Position numbers and translations under genes: made by a program | The notes under the pieces: model-generated | Told to the model about the DNA's origin: nothing | The model's input: only the letters and a program-made list of their open reading frames with translations | Databases searched by the model: none | Part shown: positions 36,614 through 45,825 of the stretch, one piece after another | Layout: every line of letters starts with the position of its first letter | How positions within the stretch are numbered: position 1 is the stretch's first letter | Origin: MED-G78 sp964546275 | GTDB taxonomy: Bacteria > Pseudomonadota > Gammaproteobacteria > Magnimaribacterales > D2472 | Direction: 5' to 3' | Length of the DNA stretch: 64,000 nt | Assembly: GCA_964546275.1 (NCBI GenBank) | Contig: CAZJJG010000002.1 | Coordinates: 1-64,000, forward strand

Positions 36614-37779
36614 TATTTAGGTAATCCAATTAGCACTGTTCCTGAAACTTTCCCATTAACAATTTCAGTATTATCTTGAATTAAAATTAGGTTTGATTGA
36701 GGCAAGAGAGTCATTAGAAATTTAAACTGATTACTTCCAAGTTCTGACAGAGTGAGGGTAGCTTCAGATGTTTCTACATTCATGAAAACCTTAGTTAATT
36801 GCGGAATATCCAATACTTTCAAGCTATCCATACCAGAAATACTAATTCTATTGGTTTTAACTAAATTATATGAATTAAGTATTTCATCAATTTGTCTACG
36901 TGGGTTAACTACTTTTTTGATGTTGGGATTAATTTTTTTAAAAAGATTTACAGTTTCATTCTTGTATTGATCAGCGTAGCTGTTATTTAAGTAAGTTGTT
37001 ACTAGTGGATATGCGACGGTCAAACAAAGCGCTGTTATGGCTATGACCATGTCCAATCTATTGATCTGTAATCTTTTGATCCAGTAAGTAATTGAGAAAC
37101 TTGACTTGTATAAATTTGGAAGGCTGCTGTAATTTTTTGCAAAGTTGGAGTGAAGATCTTCTAAAGTTAATTCTTCAAGATTAGTACTTTTATATGTATT
37201 TATTAGAATTTCATCATTGGAAAAAATCTTAGGATCAAAATCAATTCTTTCTTGTTTCACTAAATCGATATAGTCTTGGACGGTAGACTCAGTTTGAGAA
37301 AATCCCTCACCAGAATTAAAAGAAAATATAAAACGATCTGCAACTTTAAATATAGAAGATCTTTTTTTTAAAAATCCGAGAAAATGTTCTGGATAAATAT
37401 AAATTTTTGAACCGGTAGATCTTAGATTATTAACAAGATCTTTTAAGTAGTTATTGCTTATCAGGATTGCAAGATTAAGGTCTGAGCTCTTATAAATAAA
37501 AATTTCATTTTCTGATATATCACTAACAATATAGTCATCCATATTAGAGAGTAATTTTGCACGAGTAGCTTCATCGCTATCTCCTTCTATTGCCTCTATT
37601 CCTATTGAAGATAAGTTTGAGGAAGGTACAAAATAAAATATTTCAGAATCTGAATCTATATGATCTGAAATATCAGTTAACTCAATTTGCGTTTTTGTTT
37701 GGAAGATATTATTAACATAATAAAAAAGATCTAATCTATTAGGACTATTTGATGATGTATGTATAAAGTATCTATTCAT
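36613..37779 (-). CDS. gspL: type II secretion protein GspL
   Basis: A 388-aa bitopic protein with a cytoplasmic actin-like half (about 1-230), one membrane span near 245-262 and a periplasmic domain. Sequence conservation is low, as usual for GspL. Identity rests on length, topology and its place between gspK and gspM. It recruits the ATPase GspE to the membrane. Confidence 0.83.
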   Translation of the reverse strand: MNRYFIHTSSNSPNRLDLFYYVNNIFQTKTQIELTDISDHIDSDSEIFYFVPSSNLSSIGIEAIEGDSDEATRAKLLSNMDDYIVSDISENEIFIYKSSDLNLAILISNNYLKDLVNNLRSTGSKIYIYPEHFLGFLKKRSSIFKVADRFIFSFNSGEGFSQTESTVQDYIDLVKQERIDFDPKIFSNDEILINTYKSTNLEELTLEDLHSNFAKNYSSLPNLYKSSFSITYWIKRLQINRLDMVIAITALCLTVAYPLVTTYLNNSYADQYKNETVNLFKKINPNIKKVVNPRRQIDEILNSYNLVKTNRISISGMDSLKVLDIPQLTKVFMNVETSEATLTLSELGSNQFKFLMTLLPQSNLILIQDNTEIVNGKVSGTVLIGLPK

Positions 37780-37789
37780 ATTTATTTAT

Positions 37790-38764
37790 CTATAAACCAT
37801 TGTATGTTCTAGAAATAATATATCCATTTTTATTATTTTCTAGATAAATAATACTTTGTGAACTTATTTCCATATCTTCGCTCATTATCTCAGATTTAAT
37901 AGAAAATAGATTTGATGTAAAAAAAATACTAGATTCACTATTTGCAAAATTAATACTTGGAAACTCCATCATAAGCTGAGATAAGTCAACGAAACCTTCT
38001 CTGGGAATATTTGCAATGATCATCTCAGCTTCATTAAATCTTGCATTTGGTAATAAAGAAGATAGTAACTCTGCATCGCCCTCTTTTAAAGTATTAATAT
38101 TAATTCTAGAACTGCCTGGAAGTGGTATTGAGCATAAATGACTAATTACCTTATCCCAGTTAAACAATCGAAAAGCCGGAAGATTTTTAAGCTCAGATAA
38201 ATCATAGAATAATCTCTTACTTGTATACTGCTGGGGTGAATGAAGAGGTCCAGTATAAAAATAGTCTTCTAAACCACCACCTCTTGGTTGATTATCTTGA
38301 TCAATCCAATCAAGCATTTGATCAATTAAAGAATCTATATTCCTTTCATCAAACTCTTGATACATGAGCAATTTTTTAAAAGCTGCTATACCTCTTGGAT
38401 TTTGAACATATTTATTATTAGATAAAGAAACTATCGAATTTATATTCAAGCAATTAGATGCATCTGATATTTGAGCATATAGTTGACCATTTGGCAGCTC
38501 AAAGTAAAAAGTCTCTTTAAATAAAGGGTCGTCTTTGGTAAGAACTTGAGCTCCAAATCTATTTTTTTCTTCAATTTTTTGAATAGAAATAGACTCCAGA
38601 TTTTTAAATAGCTCAAGGCTATTGGATTCTAAGTCTTGATACACAGAGCGTTTAAAAGCTAAAAGGAAATTATTTCCAATTGACATAGCTATAGCTGATA
38701 GCACAAGAACTATTAATAGAACTGAGATTAAAATAACCCCTTTATCTTTATTTTTTATATACAT
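37790..38764 (-). CDS. gspK: type II secretion minor pseudopilin GspK
   Basis: A 324-aa pseudopilin. The leader MYIKNKDKG precedes VILISVLLIVLVLSAIA, without the Glu5 found in other pseudopilins, as is usual for GspK. Its large globular part contains the SLIDQMLDWIDQDNQPRGGG region (metal and alpha-domain area). It caps the pseudopilus tip with GspI and GspJ. It overlaps gspJ by 17 bp. Confidence 0.9.
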   Translation of the reverse strand: MYIKNKDKGVILISVLLIVLVLSAIAMSIGNNFLLAFKRSVYQDLESNSLELFKNLESISIQKIEEKNRFGAQVLTKDDPLFKETFYFELPNGQLYAQISDASNCLNINSIVSLSNNKYVQNPRGIAAFKKLLMYQEFDERNIDSLIDQMLDWIDQDNQPRGGGLEDYFYTGPLHSPQQYTSKRLFYDLSELKNLPAFRLFNWDKVISHLCSIPLPGSSRININTLKEGDAELLSSLLPNARFNEAEMIIANIPREGFVDLSQLMMEFPSINFANSESSIFFTSNLFSIKSEIMSEDMEISSQSIIYLENNKNGYIISRTYNGL

Positions 38765-39368
38765 AATCTATATTCGGATTAATAAACCACTCGTATCGCA
38801 AGCCATCTTTAATAAAAGATATTTTTACTAATTCAGGTATTTTATTTTTAGTAATGATATCCATGGGCCACACCAAATACCATTTAGCGCTATTCATATA
38901 GCTAAATTCTATTTCAGAAATATTATTTAATAAGACTGTCTCGAAAAACTCGTCATAAGAGTATGGATTATCTGCATAATATTGCTTTCTAATAAAAGCA
39001 TTGTCTTGAAAAAGGTATTCAACTCTTCTAACTTTAGTTGTAGAAAACGATGAGTTTACTAAGGTAGTAAATATTATAGAGTTAGCAGTCTGATCAGCAA
39101 TAAAATTGCCTTTAAGGTTATTGCCAAAATAATCTCTTATAGGAACATTGAGTATTTGACGCATATCTCTTCTAACAATACTAGAAGCTATATTAAGTTC
39201 TTTAATTTTTTGAAGTTTATTAGCTCCTTGTTCTCTAGCTTCAATTGAAGATTGTAAAAAATTTGTCGATACAACAGCAATAATACTAAGTATTACTATA
39301 GAAACTAAAACTTCAATTAAGGTAAAGCCTTTTTCATGCTTATTTAACAAGATATCCCCTTGCTTCAT
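38748..39368 (-). CDS. gspJ: type II secretion minor pseudopilin GspJ
   Basis: A 206-aa protein with prepilin leader NKHEKG and FTLIEVLVSIVILSIIA, including Glu5. The body contains VRRVEYLFQDN and RYEWFINP. It is processed by GspO and forms the tip complex. It overlaps gspI by 29 bp and gspK by 17 bp. Confidence 0.9.
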   Translation of the reverse strand: MKQGDILLNKHEKGFTLIEVLVSIVILSIIAVVSTNFLQSSIEAREQGANKLQKIKELNIASSIVRRDMRQILNVPIRDYFGNNLKGNFIADQTANSIIFTTLVNSSFSTTKVRRVEYLFQDNAFIRKQYYADNPYSYDEFFETVLLNNISEIEFSYMNSAKWYLVWPMDIITKNKIPELVKISFIKDGLRYEWFINPNIDYVYKK

Positions 39369-39705
39369 AAATATAATTAGAGGCTGCTGATTTTTTTATA
39401 AGAATTGAGTACTCGTATACATTTATCGCTGGTCCTTTAGTAATTTCCTCTTTCCACTCCCACTCAATACCAGCCATATCAATACTGCCCTTTCTTGTCC
39501 CACTTCCTTTAGGTATATCTAAAGTGTTCATTAAAGCAACTCTATTATTGCCAATTTCTCTAGCTAGATATCTATCCTCTAGTTCATAGATGGAGATAGT
39601 TGTAGAAGATATAACTTGATATATAGCAATTACAGATGTGCTTAAGATTAAAAGAGCGATTGCAACTTCTAATAGACTGAAACCTTTATTTAATCTTGGT
39701 TTCAT
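39340..39705 (-). CDS. gspI: type II secretion minor pseudopilin GspI
   Basis: A 121-aa protein with the short leader MKPRLNKG followed by FSLLEVAIALLILSTSVIA. The C-terminal MAGIEWEWKEEI segment fits GspI. It initiates pseudopilus tip assembly. It overlaps gspH by 20 bp. Confidence 0.9.
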   Translation of the reverse strand: MKPRLNKGFSLLEVAIALLILSTSVIAIYQVISSTTISIYELEDRYLAREIGNNRVALMNTLDIPKGSGTRKGSIDMAGIEWEWKEEITKGPAINVYEYSILIKKSAASNYIYEARGYLVK

Positions 39706-40207
39706 TGTTTATCTTTCCATTTTGAGAAATGGTAATTTGTTGAATGTATTCATCTCTATAAATATATAGCTCAGCTCCTGAATTTTCACCAGATGGAAAA
39801 AAAGTTATAACAGGATAATCGGTAATCTCAGCATTTAACTCAACCTCCTCACCATCGCTACCCTTTATAATCTTTTGATATTCAGAGATGCTATTCCAAT
39901 ATGCGCTTAATGATTCTGAGTTATATTCAATATCCTTATTACCCGATGCATCTAATACGTATATTTTTTGGAATGAATTTCCAGGAAACCAACCAAGAAT
40001 CTTACTAGATAAGATGCTTTCTTCTGACATGATTTGAAAATTTCTTTCGACTGATACTCCACCTTTCATAATTTTTTCAATTGATGTGGTATTGATTAAT
40101 ACAACAGATGAAGCAATGCCAATTATTAAAAGTACTACAAGTAGCTCTAATAAAGTGAAGCCGTTTTTCTGTTTATTGTAGCCAGTTGCCGATGTCTGAA
40201 TTTTCAC
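39686..40207 (-). CDS. gspH: type II secretion minor pseudopilin GspH
   Basis: A 173-aa protein with leader ending QKNG and FTLLELLVVLLIIGIASSVV, and a beta-rich body with the GspH-like FFPSGENSGAELYI near 140-153. The only ATG gives a 35-bp overlap with gspG. It bridges the tip complex to the main pseudopilin. Confidence 0.88.
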   Translation of the reverse strand: MKIQTSATGYNKQKNGFTLLELLVVLLIIGIASSVVLINTTSIEKIMKGGVSVERNFQIMSEESILSSKILGWFPGNSFQKIYVLDASGNKDIEYNSESLSAYWNSISEYQKIIKGSDGEEVELNAEITDYPVITFFPSGENSGAELYIYRDEYIQQITISQNGKINNETKIK

Positions 40208-40601
40208 CAGTTCCGCCCTCTATTCCATCAGCTCCAAGTGAGTAAAGATCATAATTTTTAGATTTCTGAGGCGGGTATTCGTATATATACTCTCTTCCCC
40301 ATGGATCAGCAGGAATTGAGCTAATATAACCTCCTTCTGGATATAAAAATGGTCTTTTTAATTCTGAGTGCGGCATTATTAAAGCATCGAGTCCTTGTGA
40401 TGTAGCGGGATAAGTTAATTCATTAAACTTATATAATTCTAAAGCTTTTCCTGTTTGAGCAATATCTGCTCTAGCCTTTTCTAAATTAGCTCTTTGTAAA
40501 AAAGGAGATACATTTACAGCAACAATTGTTGTGAGCATTCCAAGAATTACTATCACAATCATAAGCTCAATTAACGTAAAACCTTTTTCTTTATTTTTCA
40601 T
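40173..40601 (-). CDS. gspG: type II secretion major pseudopilin GspG
   Basis: A 142-aa protein with leader KEKG and FTLIELMIVIVILGMLTTIV, then YKFNELTYPATSQGLDALI, IPADPWGREYIYEYP and SLGADGIEGGTGENSDIGNW. The Asp-rich end binds the Ca2+ that stabilises the filament. It is the main subunit of the T2SS piston. Confidence 0.96.
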   Translation of the reverse strand: MKNKEKGFTLIELMIVIVILGMLTTIVAVNVSPFLQRANLEKARADIAQTGKALELYKFNELTYPATSQGLDALIMPHSELKRPFLYPEGGYISSIPADPWGREYIYEYPPQKSKNYDLYSLGADGIEGGTGENSDIGNWLQ

Positions 40602-40606
40602 AAAAA

Positions 40607-41803
40607 TTATCCAAGTGTTAGGGTATTCATTTGCATGATAGGTATTAGTATAGCTAGAACTATCAATAGAATAAATCCGCCCATAAAAATAGTTATAACA
40701 GGCTCTAAAAGAGATAGCATAACAGTTCTCTTTGATTCTATTTCTGACTTCATAAAATCTGAAACTTTTTTAAACATTTTTACTATGTTTCCAGACCTAT
40801 AGCCGCTTGAAATAAGTTGAATAAATATATCAGGAAAGATATCTGTTTTGCTAAGTGCTAGAACAAAATCTTTACCTTCTACCACTTCTTTTCTAGCCTT
40901 ATTAATAGAATTCTTTAGGTATTTATTACCTATGACTTTTGAAGACTCTTCCATAGCTAGGTCTAAATTCATACCAGAATCAGTAAGCAAGAACATAGTG
41001 CTAGAAAATCTTTCAATTTCACTGTGAAGCATAAATTTACCCACTAGTGGAAGCGACAGTATTTTTTGGTGAGCTCTGATATGATTTTCTGGGTCAGATA
41101 TATAGCTTTTATAAAGAAATGTTAGCCCTGTGACTAAAAGAAAAAAACCAATCACAATAAAGACGATATTATTTGAAATGGATAAGAGCATTGAAGTAAG
41201 AAAAGGAAGTTCAGCACCAGCTTTTACAAATTGCCCAACCACTTGAGGCATAACAAATGCAAGCAATGCGATAATAACTAAAACACAAAAGCAAACAAGA
41301 ATTATTGGATATGCTAAAGCGGAGAAAATTTTCTGTTTAACTAGTGCACTCTCTTCAAGATAATCAGCTAAATTATCAAAGATAATATCTAAATTTCCAG
41401 AACTATCGCCAGCGGTTACTAATGAAATATATGTATCTGAAAAAACCTGAGGATATTTACTCATTGCCTGTCCGAGACGCCTGCCTTGTATTACTTCATC
41501 CCTAAGATTGTAAAGAATATCTGCTATTGTTTCGTTATTATACTGATCTGCAGTAATTTTTAATGCTTCATCAATTGCAGAATCAGCATCCAGCAAAGTA
41601 GCAATTTGTCGAGTAATTAATACTAAATCTTTATCCTTTATTTTAATTTTGTTGTCTAAATTCTTATTTGATTCTTTAACAACTAAAGGTGATAAGTTTA
41701 ATTCTTTGATTGCTCTTCTAGCTTCTCTTTCAGATGAGGCTGTTAAAAAGCCTTTTTCCTTTTTTCCAGAATTATTAAAGGCTGTGTAACTATAAGCTGG
41801 CAT
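40607..41803 (-). CDS. gspF: type II secretion platform protein GspF
   Basis: A 398-aa protein with two repeated GspF cytoplasmic domains and three spans (about 165-185, 215-235, 370-390). It begins MPAYSYTAFNNSGKKEKGFL, characteristic of GspF/PilC. It couples the GspE motor to pseudopilus assembly. It overlaps gspE by 14 bp. Confidence 0.95.
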   Translation of the reverse strand: MPAYSYTAFNNSGKKEKGFLTASSEREARRAIKELNLSPLVVKESNKNLDNKIKIKDKDLVLITRQIATLLDADSAIDEALKITADQYNNETIADILYNLRDEVIQGRRLGQAMSKYPQVFSDTYISLVTAGDSSGNLDIIFDNLADYLEESALVKQKIFSALAYPIILVCFCVLVIIALLAFVMPQVVGQFVKAGAELPFLTSMLLSISNNIVFIVIGFFLLVTGLTFLYKSYISDPENHIRAHQKILSLPLVGKFMLHSEIERFSSTMFLLTDSGMNLDLAMEESSKVIGNKYLKNSINKARKEVVEGKDFVLALSKTDIFPDIFIQLISSGYRSGNIVKMFKKVSDFMKSEIESKRTVMLSLLEPVITIFMGGFILLIVLAILIPIMQMNTLTLG

Positions 41804-43295
41804 CTTCGGTCAAATTATTAAGTCTCATTATTTCTTCAGATGAGGTTATACCATTAACAACAAGCTCTCTGCTTGCTGCATCTATAGAAGGCTGATCTTT
41901 AAATACGTGTTCAACGATCTCCTGCTCAGATGCTTTTTGATGAATTAAGTCTCTTGTTATTTGATCAATTTGTATACATTCAGCAATAGCAATTCTTCCT
42001 TGAAATCCTGAGAATGAGCATGATGCACAACCTTCTGCTAAAAATGTTTTAGACTCATGATCTAAATTAAATAATCTAATGGCTTCTTTTGAAGGAATAG
42101 ATTCTGCCTTGCATGAGTTGCATAATCTTCTTACTAAACGCTGGGAAATAATAGACCTTAAGCTTGAGGAAAGTAAAAATGATTCAATTCCCATGTCTCT
42201 AAGTCTAGTAATAGCCCCAACAGCACTATTGGTATGTACTGTTGATAGGACTAAATGCCCTGTTAAGCTAGATTGAATTGCAATCTGAGCAGTCTCTATA
42301 TCTCTAATCTCACCAACCATCATTACATCCGGATCTTGTCTTAACATTGCCCTCAAGCCCTTTGCAAAAGTGTAGCCTGTTTTGGTATTAACTTGGGTTT
42401 GTCCAATACCTTTTAAAGTATATTCAATAGGATCTTCTACTGTAAGAATATTTTGAGATGAATCACTTAACTCTCTAAGGCCTGCATATAAAGTTGTCGT
42501 TTTACCAGATCCAGTAGGCCCAGTAAAAAGAATAATACCTTCAGAGCTTTTTAGAGATTTTTTATAGTTATTAAGTATTGCTTCAGGAAGACCTAGGTCG
42601 TCTATGTTTATTTGGGCAGACTGTTTATCTAGCAATCGAAGGACAATTCTCTCGCCATAAGATGATGGGAGTGTAGACACCCTTACATCAACGCTTTTAT
42701 CGCCTAATGAAAGTGAAACTCTTCCATCCTGAGGGAGTCTTCTTTCAGATATATCTAATCTAGAAATAATCTTTATTCTAGCAATAACCAAAGAGGCTAT
42801 TCTGCTATCTTGAGTTAAAACTTCTTTTAATATTCCATCAACCCTAAATCTAATTACAAGCTGATCTTCATATGGTTCAAAATGAATATCGGAAGCTCTT
42901 TGTTTTATTGCTTGGCTAATAATTCCATTAATTAATTTAATAATAGGTGCGTCATTATTTCCATTTAATAAATCCTCAGTTGGCGCAATATTCCCTGCAA
43001 ATGACTCCAGATCAAAATCATCAGATAATTCTTCAGATAAAGTATCAGATGTATCTTTAGATCCAAAAGTTTTCGTTAGCATTTCATTAAATGCTTCAGC
43101 AGAACATTTATTAACAAAAAAAGGTTTATCAAGATACCTTGATAGCTCTTGGTATGTTCTTACATTAATGGCGTTAGGAGAATAAACATTACACACATCC
43201 TCAGAATCCAGTGCAATAATCATCCTGTCTCTTACATAATCATAAGGAAGAATATTAGAGATGGACTCTATTTTTCCAGCAATTAGGTCGTCCAT
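41790..43295 (-). CDS. gspE: type II secretion ATPase GspE
   Basis: A 501-aa hexameric ATPase with Walker A GPTGSGKTTT near residues 255-264, an Asp box near VEDPIEY, Walker B/His boxes DPDVMMVGEIRD and GHLVLSTVHTN, and a four-Cys zinc domain (LCNSC, then GCASC). It powers the secretion piston from the cytoplasm. Confidence 0.96.
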   Translation of the reverse strand: MDDLIAGKIESISNILPYDYVRDRMIIALDSEDVCNVYSPNAINVRTYQELSRYLDKPFFVNKCSAEAFNEMLTKTFGSKDTSDTLSEELSDDFDLESFAGNIAPTEDLLNGNNDAPIIKLINGIISQAIKQRASDIHFEPYEDQLVIRFRVDGILKEVLTQDSRIASLVIARIKIISRLDISERRLPQDGRVSLSLGDKSVDVRVSTLPSSYGERIVLRLLDKQSAQINIDDLGLPEAILNNYKKSLKSSEGIILFTGPTGSGKTTTLYAGLRELSDSSQNILTVEDPIEYTLKGIGQTQVNTKTGYTFAKGLRAMLRQDPDVMMVGEIRDIETAQIAIQSSLTGHLVLSTVHTNSAVGAITRLRDMGIESFLLSSSLRSIISQRLVRRLCNSCKAESIPSKEAIRLFNLDHESKTFLAEGCASCSFSGFQGRIAIAECIQIDQITRDLIHQKASEQEIVEHVFKDQPSIDAASRELVVNGITSSEEIMRLNNLTEDASL

Positions 43296-43301
43296 AAAAT
43301 T

Positions 43302-45143
43302 TTATTTAGGGGTAGTTAGATCAATTAAATTTATTTGGGAATCTCTTGATAACTGTTCAGCTTTAATAAAGTTATATTTTTCTGCTGATAAGTCATTAAT
43401 AGAATCTGAATCTACTAAAATAGTTGGCCTAATAAATACTAGGAGTTGTTTCTTTATAACTTGATTAGAAGAAGACCTAAATAATCTGCCCAGCCAAGGA
43501 ATAGATCCTAGAATAGGCACCTTGGATATATTCTCTTGAATATCCTCATCCATTAGTCCACCTAAAACTATTATCTGTCCATTGTCAGCTAAAACTGTGG
43601 TCTCAATACTTCTTTTGTTAGTAATTAGATCTACGCCACTTGCATAAGTTCCAGCAACACTTGAAACTTCTTGTTTAATTTTAAGAATAACTGAGCTTCC
43701 TTCATTTATTTGGGGAGTCACTTCTAATACTATTCCAACCTCTTCTCTTGAAGTAGTTCTAAATGCATTAACATTACTTGATCCCAAGCTCTCACCTGTT
43801 GTTATAGGAATTTCTTGTCCAACAATAAGCTTAGAGGGAGTATTATCAATAGCAATTGCGAAAGGGGTTGAAAGAATATTAGAATTTTGATCATTGGCAA
43901 CTGCATTAATAATTCCAGCAAAGTCAGTAAGGTTTCCAAAAGCGGCAACTAAGCCCTGGGAGCCTAATAATGAAGAAGTTGCAAGCTGAGCTAATGTGGC
44001 ATCAGTTCCATCAGATGCAGCTGAGCCAGCTAAGGCAAGAATATCTGGACCAGTTCCAACATTAAAAGATGTTAATCCAACAGGAACATCTCCATCCCCT
44101 CCTTTATATAATGTTTCTATACCAAGATTTTTTGCAGTGGTTTCAGATAATTCCACAATTATGGCTTCAACTAAAACCTGAGCTCTTCTGATGTCTAATT
44201 TAGAAATAAGATTCCTAATTCCTGGTATGTTTGATTCCTCAGAAGAAATAATAAGAGAATTTGTATTTTCATGATGAGTAATGACTGTCTTAATGCCATC
44301 AGCACTAGCAGCAAACCTATCTGAAACACTATTAAGTATTGAAGCTACCTCTTCTGCTTTTGCAAATTTAAGATAAACAACATCAATAGATTTATCAGCT
44401 TTTACATCAGCATCTAAGGATAAAAGAGTGCTTTGAACATTAGAGGTTATAGTTGAGTTTGCAGATAAAATTACTGAATTTGATGGGCTAAAAGGAATGG
44501 CAACAAAGTTATTTATAGTTGGATTATTTTGAGCCTTTAATTTCTCTAATATACGAACTGCTTCAATCGATGAAAGGTTGTCTAACTTAATAATAGTAAT
44601 CTTAGCGCTATCATCTTGGTCTAGTTCTTTTAAAAGATTTTTAATTCTATTCACGTTGCTTGATCTATCAACAAGCAACACAGAATTAATTGAAGGAATG
44701 CTGGAAAGATGAGATTGTCTTCCTGTAATAGGTTTGATCATAGGTAGTATTTCAGCAGCTGATCTATTTACTAACGGAATAACTGCTGTTAAAAAATTAC
44801 CACTTTGAGTATCAACATCATTTTTGTCACGAGTTGCTTCATTTTCAGGAACAATTCTAACAACACCATTATCTGAGATGGAACTAAAACCATTAACTTG
44901 AATAGTTCTTAGATAAACGTCCCAAACCTGATCACTATCTAAACTAGCATTAGAATAAATTGTAATTTTACCTTTAACTCTTGGATCTAAAATAATAGTC
45001 TTTTTAGAAAATCTTGCTATATCTTGAGAAACTTTTTTAATGTCTGCATCTTCATAATTTAATATAAATGAGTCTTGAGCCATTAAAGAGCTAGGAATTG
45101 CTATTAACAATCCATAAAAAAACAGTTTTAAAGATTTATTCAT
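43302..45143 (-). CDS. gspD: type II secretion secretin GspD
   Basis: A 613-aa outer-membrane channel protein with signal peptide ending SSLMAQ. N0-N3 domains cover about 25-330, and the secretin core contains VPILGSIPWLGRLFRS and LLVFIRPTIL near the C-terminus. It lacks a long S-domain, and no separate pilotin is visible in the window. It forms the dodecameric or pentadecameric exit pore. Confidence 0.96.
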   Translation of the reverse strand: MNKSLKLFFYGLLIAIPSSLMAQDSFILNYEDADIKKVSQDIARFSKKTIILDPRVKGKITIYSNASLDSDQVWDVYLRTIQVNGFSSISDNGVVRIVPENEATRDKNDVDTQSGNFLTAVIPLVNRSAAEILPMIKPITGRQSHLSSIPSINSVLLVDRSSNVNRIKNLLKELDQDDSAKITIIKLDNLSSIEAVRILEKLKAQNNPTINNFVAIPFSPSNSVILSANSTITSNVQSTLLSLDADVKADKSIDVVYLKFAKAEEVASILNSVSDRFAASADGIKTVITHHENTNSLIISSEESNIPGIRNLISKLDIRRAQVLVEAIIVELSETTAKNLGIETLYKGGDGDVPVGLTSFNVGTGPDILALAGSAASDGTDATLAQLATSSLLGSQGLVAAFGNLTDFAGIINAVANDQNSNILSTPFAIAIDNTPSKLIVGQEIPITTGESLGSSNVNAFRTTSREEVGIVLEVTPQINEGSSVILKIKQEVSSVAGTYASGVDLITNKRSIETTVLADNGQIIVLGGLMDEDIQENISKVPILGSIPWLGRLFRSSSNQVIKKQLLVFIRPTILVDSDSINDLSAEKYNFIKAEQLSRDSQINLIDLTTPK

Positions 45144-45145
45144 AT

Positions 45146-45538
45146 TTATTTTCCAACCTTATTCTCTAATTTATATAGTTTACCTGATCCTTTAAAGATA
45201 ATTTCATCAGGACTTATACTCATGAGTTCATATGTATTTTCTAAAAGATCTCCCTCATATACAACAAATTCTTTACTGCCTTTTTTAACTATGATTGAAG
45301 AGCTCTCTTCTCCATATCTATAACCTATAATTGTATAACTAAAATCAGTTTGTTTTATATCTGACACCTCTACTTCTGATGAATCTAAAGAGTTATTTTT
45401 AATTTTATCAATGTTACTAAATTGAATATTTTTTATATCTGGTTTATTGATAATATTTAAAATAAGAATAGCAGACAAAGTTATAGCAAATATCCCTATT
45501 AAGGTGATGAGTAGTTTTTTAATTTGTTTAGTATTCAT
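45146..45538 (-). CDS. gspC: type II secretion protein GspC (short, no PDZ domain)
   Basis: A 130-aa protein with one span (about 9-28) and a periplasmic HR domain (FSYTIIGYRYGEES through GSGKLYKLENKVG). Usual GspC is about 270-300 aa with a C-terminal PDZ or coiled-coil domain, which is missing here. It links the inner platform to GspD N0. The ATG lies only nine bases after the hairpin at 45545-45573 and has no ribosome-binding site of its own. Confidence 0.8.
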   Translation of the reverse strand: MNTKQIKKLLITLIGIFAITLSAILILNIINKPDIKNIQFSNIDKIKNNSLDSSEVEVSDIKQTDFSYTIIGYRYGEESSSIIVKKGSKEFVVYEGDLLENTYELMSISPDEIIFKGSGKLYKLENKVGK

Positions 45539-45544
45539 AATAAA

Positions 45545-45573
45545 AAAATGAGCTACATAGTGTAGCTCATTTT
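45545..45573 (-). terminator. intrinsic terminator or attenuator abutting gspC
   Basis: ATGAGCTACA pairs perfectly with TGTAGCTCAT around a three-base loop and is followed on the minus strand by a run of seven T. Reading minus-strand, it ends transcripts from the phoR side. Because gspC starts just downstream, it may instead attenuate the secretion operon. Confidence 0.85.
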
Positions 45574-45630
45574 ATAATTATCGTGGAGCCTATAAAGCTA
45601 TATTTAAAAGGCTAAAAAAGATATAAATTA

Positions 45631-45717
45631 CTATTTTAAGCCTGAAATTTTAACAACTTTTCCAAGACGACCAGATTTCATAATAAAGTGAAATTTATTC
45701 CACATAAGCTTAATCAT
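45631..45717 (-). CDS. possible 28-aa basic peptide gene in a Pho-box-linked mini-transcript
   Basis: The frame encodes MIKLMWNKFHFIMKSGRLGK and eight more residues (VVKISGLK), strongly basic. Codon choice fits the neighbours (AAA, GTT, TCT, GGT). GGAG lies 12 bases upstream of the ATG, a wide spacing. It sits between a triple Pho-box-like repeat and a terminator, so it is either a real peptide or an accident inside a small RNA. Confidence 0.4.
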   Translation of the reverse strand: MIKLMWNKFHFIMKSGRLGKVVKISGLK

Positions 45718-45746
45718 GATATTTGTATTCTCCAGTTTGATTTAAA

Positions 45747-45779
45747 TGCAACATTTATGTGACATTTATGTTACATATA
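45747..45779 (-). promoter_or_regulatory. triple Pho box-like direct repeat
   Basis: On the minus strand three 11-bp units follow one another with TGTAACA, TGTCACA and TGTTGCA spaced by TAAA. The 11-bp periodicity and TGTCA core are those of PhoB sites (CTGTCAT-type half-sites with 4-bp spacers). Orientation toward the gsp operon is favoured by the ATAA/TAAA spacers. A weak GAGAAT lies about 14 bases downstream and could act as -10. Confidence 0.6.
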
Positions 45780-45825
45780 CTATACATACTTTTTGAATAA
45801 GTAAAGAAAATGGGTAATAGATATA

